A DNA stretch of 39,292 bases from Bergeriella denitrificans NBRC 102155. Its GTDB lineage: Bacteria; Pseudomonadota; Gammaproteobacteria; Burkholderiales; Neisseriaceae. The notes below the pieces were generated by a model. The model ran no database searches, had not been told where the DNA came from, and worked only from the letters and a program-made list of their open reading frames with translations. The stretch is taken from positions 1-39,292 of the forward strand of contig NZ_BCWL01000004.1 of assembly GCF_001592185.1 (NCBI RefSeq), written 5' to 3'. Numbering within the stretch: the first letter of the stretch is position 1; each line of letters opens with the position of its first letter. A program made the translations under genes and the position numbers. Shown one piece after another: positions 24,028 through 32,305 of this stretch.

Positions 24028-24188
24028 TCATCTTGCTGGCCAAAGCCGGGCTGAGTGCCGCCGAAGCCGATGCCATGACCCACGCCGAAGCAGCAGCCTG
24101 GGCAGACGACATTCTGCAAAGCATGGGCATCAAACAGGCAGGCGATGGCGGCGTGATTGTGTCGAAACGGCAAAAACCGCCGGAATGA
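24003..24188 (+). CDS. Tail chaperone extension in the -1 frame
   Basis: The -1 frame relative to the chaperone is open past its stop. It encodes RRRIIILLAKAGLSAAEADA followed by MTHAEAAAWADDILQSMGIK, which reads as the usual helical T extension of a G/GT-type chaperone. It has no convincing start of its own. No textbook X-XXY-YYZ heptamer is visible in the overlap; the nearest is G-GCA-AAA at 23925-23931. Expression by frameshift is inferred. Confidence 0.55.
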   Translation, partial: TARTRRRIIILLAKAGLSAAEADAMTHAEAAAWADDILQSMGIKQAGDGGVIVSKRQKPPE

Positions 24189-24193
24189 AAAAA

Positions 24194-24215
24194 GCCGTCT
24201 GAATATTCAGACGGC
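24194..24215 (-). terminator. DUS terminator of the left TA-like module
   Basis: GCCGTCTGAA (24194-24203) and TTCAGACGGC (24206-24215) form the stem. The T run lies on the minus-strand side, so it ends the minus-strand operon of the module. Confidence 0.85.
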
Positions 24216-24225
24216 CTTAACGCGC

Positions 24226-24402
24226 TTACTGTTTTTCCAGCTCTTCGCGGATTTTCGCTTTGACCCATTGGGAGAAATTCACTTTATCGACAAATGCCAG
24301 CAAATCCTGCTCGGTGGTACGGTTAAAAGAAACACTACGCATGGCGCGTTTTTCTTTTTCGTATTTTTTTTGCCATTCAATCTGCTTTTCTTTATCAGCC
24401 AT
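24226..24402 (-). CDS. Ribbon-helix-helix-like small protein, copy 1
   Basis: This 58-residue protein begins MADKEKQIEWQKKYEKEKRA, then has a short strand (MRSVSFN) and two helices (EQDLLAFVDKV and NFSQWVKAKIREEL). Strand-helix-helix with this spacing is the ribbon-helix-helix pattern of small DNA-binding repressors and antitoxins. It is clearly homologous to the protein at 37299-37472 (shared KKYE, VSF, DLL, FSQW, RE). Start is fixed by AAGGAG. It lies downstream of a hydrophobic peptide gene and is probably co-transcribed. DNA binding is inferred from pattern only. Confidence 0.7.
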   Translation of the reverse strand: MADKEKQIEWQKKYEKEKRAMRSVSFNRTTEQDLLAFVDKVNFSQWVKAKIREELEKQ

Positions 24403-24411
24403 GGAAACTCC

Positions 24412-24440
24412 TTGATTTTTCAGACGGCTTTTTGTAAGAT
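24412..24440 (+). promoter_or_regulatory. Antisense RNA promoter, copy 1
   Basis: TTGATT (24412-24417), 17 bp, TAAGAT (24435-24440), on the strand opposite the peptide gene. A DUS core occupies the spacer, and the -35 box is next to the Shine-Dalgarno of the RHH gene on the other strand. Confidence 0.55.
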
Positions 24441-24445
24441 TAGGA

Positions 24446-24469
24446 CTAGGCGGCGTGCTGGCCGCCTAG
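24446..24469. repeat. Perfect hairpin in the module, copy 1
   Basis: CTAGGCGGC (24446-24454), six-base loop and GCCGCCTAG (24461-24469). It would be the first structure of the antisense RNA and lies in the peptide-to-RHH leader of the sense RNA. Confidence 0.75.
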
Positions 24470-24480
24470 CTGGTTAGTCC

Positions 24481-24546
24481 TTAGTAAGCGTTAGCGCTTA
24501 CCAACAGCAGGACAACCAAGATAAGAATTTGAAGGTGAGGCTTCAT
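24481..24546 (-). CDS. Ibs-like hydrophobic peptide, copy 1
   Basis: This 21-residue frame begins MKPHLQ, continues with the hydrophobic run ILILVVLLLV and ends SANAY. AGGAG stands seven bases before the ATG. The shape, a short basic start, Leu/Ile/Val core and a final aromatic, is that of Ibs-family type I toxins, as is the antisense RNA arrangement. Toxicity by membrane insertion is inferred. Confidence 0.6.
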   Translation of the reverse strand: MKPHLQILILVVLLLVSANAY

Positions 24547-24564
24547 TTTCTTTCTCCTAAGTTG

Positions 24565-24588
24565 AGCCCCGCTTCGGTGGGGCTTTTC
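24565..24588 (+). terminator. Terminator of antisense RNA, copy 1
   Basis: AGCCCCGC (24565-24572), a TTCG loop and GGTGGGGCT region (24577-24584), then four Ts, on the plus strand. The minus-strand transcript carries the same stem in its 5' leader. Confidence 0.75.
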
Positions 24589-24619
24589 CCGTATCGGCCT
24601 TGCTGCACCGACAAGATGA

Positions 24620-24648
24620 ATTATACTTGTAATTACGATTTTTGGCAA
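24620..24648 (-). promoter_or_regulatory. Promoter of the peptide-RHH operon, copy 1
   Basis: On the minus strand TTGCCA (24643-24648), exactly 17 bp, then TATAAT (24620-24625). The palindrome GTAATTAC (24628-24635) sits in the spacer and is a candidate operator for the RHH protein. Confidence 0.7.
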
Positions 24649-24674
24649 GTCTTTTTACGAAAAAATCCTATAAA

Positions 24675-24721
24675 AAAAGCCGTCTGAAAACCCGATAAAT
24701 CAAGGTTTTCAGACGGCTTTT
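24675..24721. terminator. DUS inverted-pair terminator bounding module copy 1
   Basis: AAAAGCCGTCTGAAAACC (24675-24692) pairs with 24704-24721. With the terminator at 24194-24215 it encloses the peptide/RHH module as a 530-bp cassette. Confidence 0.9.
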
Positions 24722-24729
24722 CGCTTGGC

Positions 24730-24745
24730 GGGGTTGAAGCCTGCC
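24730..24745 (+). promoter_or_regulatory. Possible third late-promoter motif
   Basis: GGGGTTGAAGCCTGCC resembles the motif at 10375 and 17981 over GGGTTGAA only. It lies between a terminator and the tape measure gene, where a restart of late transcription would be needed. Weak. Confidence 0.3.
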
Positions 24746-24814
24746 AAGTCCGCCGCGCCGCTGCCTTTAAACGATAATTGACCTTGAGTTAATTTAAGTT
24801 TAAGGGCTTTTTTT

Positions 24815-27031
24815 ATGGCTGCGGCAGACATGAAAATATCGTTGGTTATTGCCGGTAAAGATGAAGGTGCACGTCGCTTAATTGCCAGTACGGAAGCACA
24901 TTTGCAGACTTTTGGCAAAAAACTGAGCGAATTGGGGAAAAATCAAGGCGTATTACGCAGTGCCAAGCAGATTAAGTCGGAAATACAGGAAGCCAAGCGC
25001 CAATATGAGGCACTTGCGCGAAGCGGCAAAGTGGCCGGTAATGATTTGGCACGGGCAGCCGTGGCAACACGCAACCGCATCCGCGAGCTGAATCAGGAGC
25101 TGAATAACGGTATCGGGCTGCAATCCCGCTTCGGCAAAGGCCTTGCTGTCGGCGGATCGGTGCTGGCCGGCAGTATGGCCGCCATCGGGGTATTGAAACC
25201 CGCGATGGAAAGCCAAAAGCAGCTTGATGCCAACATTACTCAAGTCGCTTGGCAGGCATACGGCGAAGACAACACAAAGTCCGTAGATTGGATTGCCAAT
25301 CAGGGTAAGGCGGAAATCAGGGCATTGACTTTGGATTTGGTTGAGCAAAACGGCGGTACCGCCGATGCCGCCCTGCAACTTGTCAACAGCATGATGGCCA
25401 ACGGCATGAGCTTCGATGAAGTCAAAGGGGCGGCCCATACCTCACACCGCGCCATGATTGCATCATCAGAAGGTATCGGCAACTACAACGCCGCCGATAC
25501 GGCCAAACTGATGAAGGTTTTGTCCGACTTCGGCTTCAAAGGACAAGATTTAGGCAAAGCCTTTGAATATGCAATGAAATCAGGTATGCAGGGTAACTTT
25601 GAAATCGCCGACATGGTGCGCGAGCTGCCTGCATTGTTGCCTGCTGCCAAAGCTGCCGGTATGGACGGGCTGCAGGGCTTCGGCTTTTTGCTCTCTACTT
25701 TACAGTCGGCAGCCAATAAGGCAGGCAGTAACAGTGAAGCGGCCAACAATGTCCGCAACCTATTGGAGAAAACCTTATCAGCCGATACCACCAAACGGCT
25801 GACTAAGATGACGCACCCGGATAAACCCGGTCAAGGCATAGACTGGAAAGGCTCGGTATTGAAGGGTAAGGAAAACGGGGAAAGCGCCGTGCAGGTATTG
25901 GCACGCTTGGCCAATACCCTGTTGGAGAAAGATACGGAATACCAAGCCTATAAGAAACGTGCTGAAGCCGGTGATAAAACGGCTGAAAGCCAGATGAACA
26001 TCATGAAAGGCTTTGTCTTATCTTCACTACTGCCTGATATTCAGGCCAAAGGCGGCTTGCTAGCGGCGGCCGATATGGAGCAGGTGCAAGGCTATATGCA
26101 AGGGCTGCTCGGTCTGCAGGCGACGGATAGCTTGGTGGATAAGAAAAATGCCGTATTGCAGCAAGGCGAAGCATTCAAGCAGGAAAAAGCGGAAAACGTC
26201 GCATTGCTCAAACAGGACGTATCGGCTGCCATCGAGGCTGAAACCGCATTCAAGCAGCTCTCCGCCGAATACCCTAATGCCACGCTGGCGATTCAGACCT
26301 TGGCCGCTGCTGCGACTGCCGCCGGTTTGTCTTTAGGTGCGATGTCGCTACTTGGCAGCGGCTCGGGCGGTATCGGCGGGATTTTTAAAGGCGGTGCGGG
26401 TGCGGCCGGGCTGCTGAAAGCAGGCGGCTTGGCTGCCGCCGGCGTGGGCGGAGCCTGGGCTTTATACGATTCTCACGACCGCATCCGCCGCAATTCGGAT
26501 AAGGCCTTTACCGAAGGCGGTTGGGAAAGCCGCGCGGCAGGCTATGCGGAATCTGCTTTAGGCGGTGCGGCATTGGGCATGGCCGTCGGTTCGATTATCC
26601 CGGGCATCGGCACGGCCATCGGTGCTGCCATCGGCGGCGGCGCAGGCCTGATTCATGCGGCGATCGCCGATTCCATCCGCGATACGCCCGCTGCGGCAGC
26701 TGCCCCCGCGCCGCTTGCACCTGCGGCGGGTATTCCTGCGCCTCTGCCGGTGACGCCGCCTGCCGAGCCTAAGGAGCAGGTTGTGCCTGCGGTGCAGGCG
26801 CAGACAGCGGCTTATACGGCTTCCATTGCTGGGCAAACGGCGGACTATACGGCAGCGGTGCAAGCAGGCTCGGAAGCGGTAGCGGCTCGGGTGGACCAGG
26901 TTGCTGCCGCCATGGCTTCGGCACAAACCACCATTAATAACAATATGAGCGTCAACATCGACGGCCGCGTGATTGCCAATGAAGTTTCACGCCATCAATA
27001 CGCGATGTTCGGCCGGGGAGCGGGACAATGA
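24815..27031 (+). CDS. Tape measure protein (Mu gp42 type)
   Basis: This 738-residue protein has an N-terminal helical, coiled part, a TP901-type core (about 110-440; IRALTLDLVEQ, GIGNYNAADTAKLMKVLSDF), and hydrophobic Gly/Ala segments (about 480-620) that suit membrane passage of the tape measure. The C-terminus is Pro/Ala-rich, then ends ISN-like (TTINNNMSVNIDGRVIANEV). It sets tail length. The ribosome site (AAGGG) is modest. It overlaps gpN by four bases. Confidence 0.93.
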   Translation: MAAADMKISLVIAGKDEGARRLIASTEAHLQTFGKKLSELGKNQGVLRSAKQIKSEIQEAKRQYEALARSGKVAGNDLARAAVATRNRIRELNQELNNGIGLQSRFGKGLAVGGSVLAGSMAAIGVLKPAMESQKQLDANITQVAWQAYGEDNTKSVDWIANQGKAEIRALTLDLVEQNGGTADAALQLVNSMMANGMSFDEVKGAAHTSHRAMIASSEGIGNYNAADTAKLMKVLSDFGFKGQDLGKAFEYAMKSGMQGNFEIADMVRELPALLPAAKAAGMDGLQGFGFLLSTLQSAANKAGSNSEAANNVRNLLEKTLSADTTKRLTKMTHPDKPGQGIDWKGSVLKGKENGESAVQVLARLANTLLEKDTEYQAYKKRAEAGDKTAESQMNIMKGFVLSSLLPDIQAKGGLLAAADMEQVQGYMQGLLGLQATDSLVDKKNAVLQQGEAFKQEKAENVALLKQDVSAAIEAETAFKQLSAEYPNATLAIQTLAAAATAAGLSLGAMSLLGSGSGGIGGIFKGGAGAAGLLKAGGLAAAGVGGAWALYDSHDRIRRNSDKAFTEGGWESRAAGYAESALGGAALGMAVGSIIPGIGTAIGAAIGGGAGLIHAAIADSIRDTPAAAAAPAPLAPAAGIPAPLPVTPPAEPKEQVVPAVQAQTAAYTASIAGQTADYTAAVQAGSEAVAARVDQVAAAMASAQTTINNNMSVNIDGRVIANEVSRHQYAMFGRGAGQ

Positions 27032-28398
27032 GTGCTTGGCATACGGTATTGCAGGAGGCTTCTTTTAAGGGTGTTCCGTTCGACATCGAGCGCATCGAAG
27101 AGCGCAACGGCAAGGCTTTGGCCGAACATGCACGGCCTTTTGTATCGGGCACGGACCTTGAAGACATGGGCAACAACGGCCGCGAGGTGCAAATCAGCGC
27201 GGTATTTTGGGGCAAACAATACAGCAGCCGCCTGTTGAAGCTGCTGAGTGCTTTGGAAGAAAGCGGCCCCGGGGTGCTGGTGCATCCGGTGTGGGGGCGG
27301 ATGCAGAACATGATGCCCGCAGCGTGGAGCTACCGCCACGAAGCGGACAATGTGGACTATGCCGCCATTGATATGACGTTTCGCGAGGCTTCCGAGGCGC
27401 AGCCCCTGCTGGTGTTTGAAAACAGCTTCCTGATGTCGCTGGAGCGCCTGATCGGCAAAATCGATGCCTACCGCTCGTTCGGAGAGGGCTTTATCGACTC
27501 GGTCTTGGCGGTCAAGTCGGAAGTGTCGGCGCTGTTCGGCTCTGTCTGGGGCATTCATGCCGCATTGGCAGGCAGCTTTGCCGCCGTGCGGCAGCTGTTC
27601 GGTTTCTCCGAAGCGGCATGGCCTGTTTCGGGCTTGCAGGCGGCGGTTTTTCAGACGGCACAGGTGCAGGCGCAACAGGCTCAGACGGCAGACGGGTACG
27701 AAGCGCAGCCGCAGACGGCGGCGGCGCTGGTGTTTGAGATGGTTGAAGCCGGGTTGCGCCGGGCTGCTGATGCGGGCGTATCGGAAAGCAGCGGCGGCCA
27801 AAGCGTGCGTCGCCGTATTGATGCGGTATGCCTGAAAGCCGACGAGGTGTGTGCGCTGCCGCTGGATGTGCTGGCGCAGGACCGTGCAGCGCAGACTTTG
27901 AAAAAGCTGCTGCCCCGCCATATCGAGCCGGTGGCGCTGCTGCTGGAATCTGCTGCGCTGGCGGCCTTGCTGACTATTTCCACCGAGCTTTTGGAGGCGC
28001 ACGGCGACACCATGGGCGCGCCCGACCTGATGCAGGTTGACCGTACGCTGCGGCGGCGCATTCAGGCGCATATCGACCGATTGCGCGCCATGCGTGCCAC
28101 AGCGGCCGAGCGGGCACCGGAAGCCGCGGAAACAGCGCTGTTGGCGCAAAGTACGCACCACACCACCGAAGCATTGCGCGATACCGCAGGCCGTCTGAAT
28201 CTCTTTATCCGGGCGGCCATCAATCAGAAGCCGCCGCTTATCGTGCGTCCTGCACCGCTGGACGGCACGGTACATCAGGCTTCTTTTGCGTTTTACGCCG
28301 ACATCACGCGCGCCGACGAGCTTATCCGCCTCAATCCCCATATCCGCCATCCGGCCTTTATCCGCCGTGGCACTTTGATGAACTGCTATGCGAAATAA
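27028..28398 (+). CDS. N: DNA circularisation/baseplate protein (Mu gpN)
   Basis: This 456-residue protein matches the DNA_circ_N family at its N-terminus (SAWHTVLQEASFKGVPFDIE, then GREVQISAVFWGKQY). In Mu gpN is a tail/baseplate protein. It overlaps gpP by eleven bases. Confidence 0.92.
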   Translation: MSAWHTVLQEASFKGVPFDIERIEERNGKALAEHARPFVSGTDLEDMGNNGREVQISAVFWGKQYSSRLLKLLSALEESGPGVLVHPVWGRMQNMMPAAWSYRHEADNVDYAAIDMTFREASEAQPLLVFENSFLMSLERLIGKIDAYRSFGEGFIDSVLAVKSEVSALFGSVWGIHAALAGSFAAVRQLFGFSEAAWPVSGLQAAVFQTAQVQAQQAQTADGYEAQPQTAAALVFEMVEAGLRRAADAGVSESSGGQSVRRRIDAVCLKADEVCALPLDVLAQDRAAQTLKKLLPRHIEPVALLLESAALAALLTISTELLEAHGDTMGAPDLMQVDRTLRRRIQAHIDRLRAMRATAAERAPEAAETALLAQSTHHTTEALRDTAGRLNLFIRAAINQKPPLIVRPAPLDGTVHQASFAFYADITRADELIRLNPHIRHPAFIRRGTLMNCYAK

Positions 28399-29566
28399 CC
28401 CTTATACCCATCAGACCGCCATCCGCATCGGCGGCCAAGAACACCGTGACTGGCAGAGCTACAGCATTGACAGCGATTTTCTGATTCCTGCCGACGGCTT
28501 CGAGCTGTCGGTCGGATTGCATGATGCAGCGGGCGGCATTCCCGATTTATCGGGCGAGACGTGCGAAGTGTTGGTAGACGGCCAAGTGGTGCTGACCGGC
28601 ATCATCGATAACCAGTCGGACGATAAAAGCAAAGGCCGCCGCGACCTGCGCCTTGTGGGCCGCGATTTGGCCGGGCTGTTGGTGGACTGCTCCGCCCCGC
28701 AGTTGAACGTACAAGGTATGAGTGTGCTGGAAGCGGCTAAAAAACTGGTTGAGCCGTGGCCGCATATTGTCAAAGTCGAACTGCGGGCGGAGCAGGACGA
28801 GCCGCTGGATAAAATCGACATCGAGCCGGGCGAGACGGTATGGCAGGCGTTAACCAAAATCGCCAATTCGGCGGGGTTGCACCCGTGGTTTACGCCCGAT
28901 GGCGTGCTGGCCGTCGGCGGCGCGGATTACAGCAGCGAGCCTGTGGCCACGCTTTGCTGGAGCCGCGCAGATACGCGGCGGAACGTGCAGGAAATACAGA
29001 TTGAGCGCGGCATTGAAAACCGCTATTCGGAAGTCACGTTTCTCGGCCAAAGCCATGCCAAGCGCGGTGACGGCAGCAAGCATGATTTGAAATGGGTTTA
29101 CCACGACCCGACCATGACGCTGCACCGCCCCAAAACCGTTGTGATTGCCGATGCGGAAAACCTTGCCGCGCTGCAGAAGCAGGCCAAAAAGCAGCTGGCC
29201 GACTGGCGTTTGGAAGGTTTTACGCTGACGGCCACGGTCGGCGGCCATGCAACGGAATCGGGCGTATTGTGGCAGCCCGGCCAGCGTGTGCACGTTATCG
29301 ACGAAGAGGAAGGTATAGACGGTATTTTCTTTTTGATGGGCCGCCGTTTCGGTCTGACACGCAGCGGCGGCACAGTGACAGAGCTGCGCCTGAAAGAAGA
29401 CGGCGTGTGGACGCCCGACGCTTATAAGGCCAAGGCAGAGAAAGCGCGCAAACGCAAAGGGCGTAAAAAAGGCGTAACCGACAAACGGAAACCCGTCGCA
29501 GGGCGCGGCGGCAAAACGGCCGTGCGGAAAAAAACGACGCAGAAAGGATTGGCGGTATTTGAATGA
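28388..29566 (+). CDS. P: Baseplate hub protein (Mu gpP)
   Basis: This 392-residue protein matches gp44/gpD-like hub proteins (IDSDFLIPADGFELSVGL, VEPWPHIVKVE, LTKIANSAGLHPWFTPDGVL). A basic Lys/Arg-rich C-terminal tail (about 350-385) is unusual. It overlaps gp45 by four bases. Confidence 0.92.
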   Translation: MRNNPYTHQTAIRIGGQEHRDWQSYSIDSDFLIPADGFELSVGLHDAAGGIPDLSGETCEVLVDGQVVLTGIIDNQSDDKSKGRRDLRLVGRDLAGLLVDCSAPQLNVQGMSVLEAAKKLVEPWPHIVKVELRAEQDEPLDKIDIEPGETVWQALTKIANSAGLHPWFTPDGVLAVGGADYSSEPVATLCWSRADTRRNVQEIQIERGIENRYSEVTFLGQSHAKRGDGSKHDLKWVYHDPTMTLHRPKTVVIADAENLAALQKQAKKQLADWRLEGFTLTATVGGHATESGVLWQPGQRVHVIDEEEGIDGIFFLMGRRFGLTRSGGTVTELRLKEDGVWTPDAYKAKAEKARKRKGRKKGVTDKRKPVAGRGGKTAVRKKTTQKGLAVFE

Positions 29567-30225
29567 GCATTGCGAAAATGGCAAAAAAAGCAGCCGGTGC
29601 GGCACGCGCCATCGGCGATACGGTACGCGCGGCATTTCGCGGCAAAATCACGCTGGTGGTCTCGTCCGAGCCGGTACAGCGCGTGCAGCTTTCGGGGCTG
29701 GCCGATGAAACGCTGCAAGACTTGGAACACCTGCAGGAATACGGCTTCACCAGCAACCCGCCCGAGGGCACGGAGGCGGTCGTTATTCCCTTAGGCGGTA
29801 ACACGTCGCACGGTGTGGTGGTGGCGACCCAGCACGGCAGCTTCCGCATCAAAAACCTCAGCCCGGGTGAAACGGCGGTTTACAACAGCGACGGCGCGCA
29901 AATCGTTTTGAAAAACGGCAAAATTATCGAAGCGACCTGCGAAGTGTTTAAAGTGAACTGCAAGCACTACGAAGTCAACGCCGGCAGCGGCGCGACCTTT
30001 GATACACCCATGCTGACGGCAACACAGCAGGTCACAGCCACCGGGCAAATCAACGGCAATGGCGGCATGGCGGTACAGGGCGGCGGCGGTGCCAAATTTA
30101 CCGGCAATGTGGAAATGGTCGGCAATTTGAACACCACCGGCGCGTTAACCAACAACGGCAAAGATGTCGGCAGCCGCCACAAGCACATCGAAACGCAAGG
30201 CGCACAAACGGGCGAAGTGGTGTGA
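29563..30225 (+). CDS. Baseplate spike protein (Mu gp45)
   Basis: This 220-residue protein fits the Mu gp45/gpV family: an N-terminal OB-like domain and a C-terminal beta-helix with Gly/Asn-rich repeats. Near the end is the His-x-His apex motif (SRHKHIETQGAQTGEVV). In Mu and P2 this motif holds an iron ion at the tip that pierces the outer membrane. Confidence 0.93.
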   Translation: MSIAKMAKKAAGAARAIGDTVRAAFRGKITLVVSSEPVQRVQLSGLADETLQDLEHLQEYGFTSNPPEGTEAVVIPLGGNTSHGVVVATQHGSFRIKNLSPGETAVYNSDGAQIVLKNGKIIEATCEVFKVNCKHYEVNAGSGATFDTPMLTATQQVTATGQINGNGGMAVQGGGGAKFTGNVEMVGNLNTTGALTNNGKDVGSRHKHIETQGAQTGEVV

Positions 30226-30239
30226 TTTCGGGCAGAGCC

Positions 30240-30284
30240 GCCCGGTTACGGTTTGAGCAATCAGGCCGCAACCGGGCGTTTTTT
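30240..30284 (+). terminator. Terminator after gp45
   Basis: GCCCGGTT (30240-30247) pairs with AACCGGGC (30270-30277), with extra pairs inside, then a T run. The remaining gap to 30347 is GC-rich with no gene. Confidence 0.8.
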
Positions 30285-30347
30285 ATGCCTGATGGGGCCG
30301 AAGCCCCCGCGCTCCGCGGCGCTTGGCCGTTTTTTTAAAATCTCAAC

Positions 30348-30695
30348 ATGGATAAAGAACTCGATCCCCTCAGCGGCGATTACACCGGCGATACCATCGA
30401 CAATCTGAAAAACGCGGTCTATATCCGCCTGCAGACGCCGCTGGGCAGCTGGTGGGCAGACCCCGCCATCGGCTCTCTGCTGCATACGCTGCAACGCGAG
30501 AAAGACCTCGCACATGTGGCACAGCTGGCGCAGCAATACGCAGAAGAAGCCTTGCAGCCGATTATCGACGACGGTCGCGCCGAACAGATTAGCGTGCGTG
30601 CCGTACAGCCCGCAAACGGCCGTCTGTATCTGCTGATACGGGTCGATACCGCTAAAGGCGGCTTCGACTACCGCCATAAAGTACCCGTGATTTAA
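30348..30695 (+). CDS. Baseplate protein, Mu gp46/gp25-like
   Basis: This 115-residue protein matches the GP46 family (IDNLKNAVYIRLQTPLGSWW). It is a baseplate wedge component. It has no clear Shine-Dalgarno before ATG 30348. Its stop codon lies in the first unit of a TTTAAA array. Confidence 0.9.
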   Translation: MDKELDPLSGDYTGDTIDNLKNAVYIRLQTPLGSWWADPAIGSLLHTLQREKDLAHVAQLAQQYAEEALQPIIDDGRAEQISVRAVQPANGRLYLLIRVDTAKGGFDYRHKVPVI

Positions 30696-30740
30696 ACGCG
30701 CTTTAAAAGGGTTTTAAACGCGTTTTAAAAAGGATTTAAA
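30691..30740. repeat. 11-bp-period TTTAAA array before baseplate J
   Basis: TTTAAA starts at 30691, 30702, 30713, 30724 and 30735, exactly 11 bp apart. The last spacer contains the AAGGA ribosome site of the next gene. Confidence 0.85.
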
Positions 30741-30742
30741 CC

Positions 30743-31795
30743 ATGTTTCAAGTGCCGACTTTTGAAGAAATCCGCCAAGCGGTGCTGCGCGATACCTTGT
30801 CGCTCGACCCGTCGGCCGATGTCTCGGCGGATTCCGACCATTATGTACACGCCAGCCGCTTAGCCAGCGTGGCGGTCGGCCAATACGAACACCAAGCCTG
30901 GGTGGCGCGGCAAATTTTTCCCGATACGGCCGACACCGAATATCTGGAGCGCCATGCCGCCCTGCGCGGCCTGACGCGGCGCAATGCCAGCCCGGCAGAC
31001 GGCACGGCGCGCATCCGCGGCCGCAGCGGCAGCCAGGTAGCGCGCGGCCTGCAAATCAAAGCCGGTGATGTGTTTTACACCACCACCGAAGCCGTCAGCA
31101 TTGCCCGCAACGGCACGGCCGAAGTGGCCGTGCGTGCCGAGGAAGGCGGCGTGGCGGGCAATGCCGCCGATAAAGCCGCGCAATTTATGGCCGCGCCGAG
31201 CGGCGTGGAAAGCAAATGCACGCTGTCGGCCACAGGCGGCACCGACAGCGAAGACGATGCTTCCCTGCTGGCACGGCTTTTGGAGCTTATCCGCCGCCCG
31301 CCCGCAGGCGGCAACCGCTACGACTACCGCCGCTGGGCTTTGAGCATAGACGGTGTAACCGACGCTCAGGTGTACCCGCTGCGCCGCGGCTACGGTACGG
31401 TTGACATCGCCGTGATTTCAAACAACGGCCTGCCGTCTGACGCAACATTGGCGCGCGTGCAGGCCTATATCGACGATATGCGGCCGGTCACCGCCAAAAA
31501 CGTGTTGGTTTTGAAGCCTGAGATTACCGCCGTTCCGATTACGGCCGCCGTCAAGCTCGACGGCATCAGCCTGTCGCAGGCGCAAAGCGCGGTTACGGCG
31601 GCGGTGGCCGAATATTTCGACAATCTCGCCCCGGCGCAGGATTTGGTGGTTTCCCAGCTGGAAGCCGTTATCAGCAATGTGGCCGGCATCCGCGACCGCC
31701 GCCTGACCGCACCTGCGGCCAACCGCTCGGCGGACGTGCGCGAAAAAATCGAATGGTTTAAGCCGGGCAAAATCACGCTCACGGTGATGCCATGA
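30743..31795 (+). CDS. Baseplate J-like protein (Mu gp47)
   Basis: This 350-residue protein matches the Baseplate_J family (YLERHAALRGLTRRNASPADG, GGVAGNAADKAAQF, RPPAGGNRYDYRRWAL). It forms the wedge rim. It overlaps gp48 by four bases. Confidence 0.95.
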   Translation: MFQVPTFEEIRQAVLRDTLSLDPSADVSADSDHYVHASRLASVAVGQYEHQAWVARQIFPDTADTEYLERHAALRGLTRRNASPADGTARIRGRSGSQVARGLQIKAGDVFYTTTEAVSIARNGTAEVAVRAEEGGVAGNAADKAAQFMAAPSGVESKCTLSATGGTDSEDDASLLARLLELIRRPPAGGNRYDYRRWALSIDGVTDAQVYPLRRGYGTVDIAVISNNGLPSDATLARVQAYIDDMRPVTAKNVLVLKPEITAVPITAAVKLDGISLSQAQSAVTAAVAEYFDNLAPAQDLVVSQLEAVISNVAGIRDRRLTAPAANRSADVREKIEWFKPGKITLTVMP

Positions 31796-32298
31796 GTCGC
31801 AGCGATTACCGAACCCTGCTACTGGGCCTGCTGCCGCCCGTGTCTTATGCGCGGAATGCGCCGAAAGTCCGCGCTCAGGCCGATATTGACGCGCGGATGT
31901 GCCACGGGGTCGATATGTCTGCCGCCACGGTGTCCGGCGCGGTTTTGCCGCAAACAGCCGGCTCGCTGCTGCCCGATTGGGAGCGCGTTTTGGGGCTGGC
32001 TGCTACGGGCGATGAAGCGCAGCGCATTACCGCAGCCATCGCCAAAATCAACGAAACGGGCGGCCTGTCTATACCGTATTTCGTCCGCCTGGCTGCCGCT
32101 TTCGGCTACGACATCGCCATCCGTGAGCTGCAACCTTTCCGCGCGGGCGTCAACCGCGCAGGCGACAGGTTGGCGCGCGAAGACATTATGTGGGTTTGGC
32201 GGGTCGAGACCCTGAGTAGCGGACCTTACAGCGCCGAGGCACTCAAACGGCTGATTCGTGATTTGAAGCCGGCGCATACCGAAGTTTATTTTGTGTGA
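31792..32298 (+). CDS. Baseplate/tail protein Mu gp48-like (DUF2313)
   Basis: This 168-residue protein matches the DUF2313/YmfQ-type family (YRTLLLGLLPP at the start, YFVRLAAAFGYDIAIRELQP, LIRDLKPAHTEVYFV at the end). It links baseplate wedges to tail fibres. Confidence 0.9.
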   Translation: MSRSDYRTLLLGLLPPVSYARNAPKVRAQADIDARMCHGVDMSAATVSGAVLPQTAGSLLPDWERVLGLAATGDEAQRITAAIAKINETGGLSIPYFVRLAAAFGYDIAIRELQPFRAGVNRAGDRLAREDIMWVWRVETLSSGPYSAEALKRLIRDLKPAHTEVYFV

Positions 32299-32305
32299 GA
32301 AAAAA

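Larger units (their letters stand above)
24447..24588 (+). ncRNA. Candidate Sib-like antisense RNA, copy 1
   Basis: Predicted from the promoter at 24412-24440 and the terminator at 24565-24588, about 142 nt long, spanning the whole peptide ORF in antisense. Sib RNAs of E. coli are similar in length and relation to ibs. Ends are inferred. Confidence 0.5.

Noticed and set aside
24157-24477. 106-codon plus-strand frame over the left peptide/RHH module
   Set aside because: It crosses a DUS terminator and lies antisense to the RHH gene whose homologue exists at 37299; no ribosome site and no sensible protein pattern.
26995-28350. 451-codon minus-strand frame opposite gpN
   Set aside because: Low-complexity Arg/His-rich shadow of a recognised structural gene.
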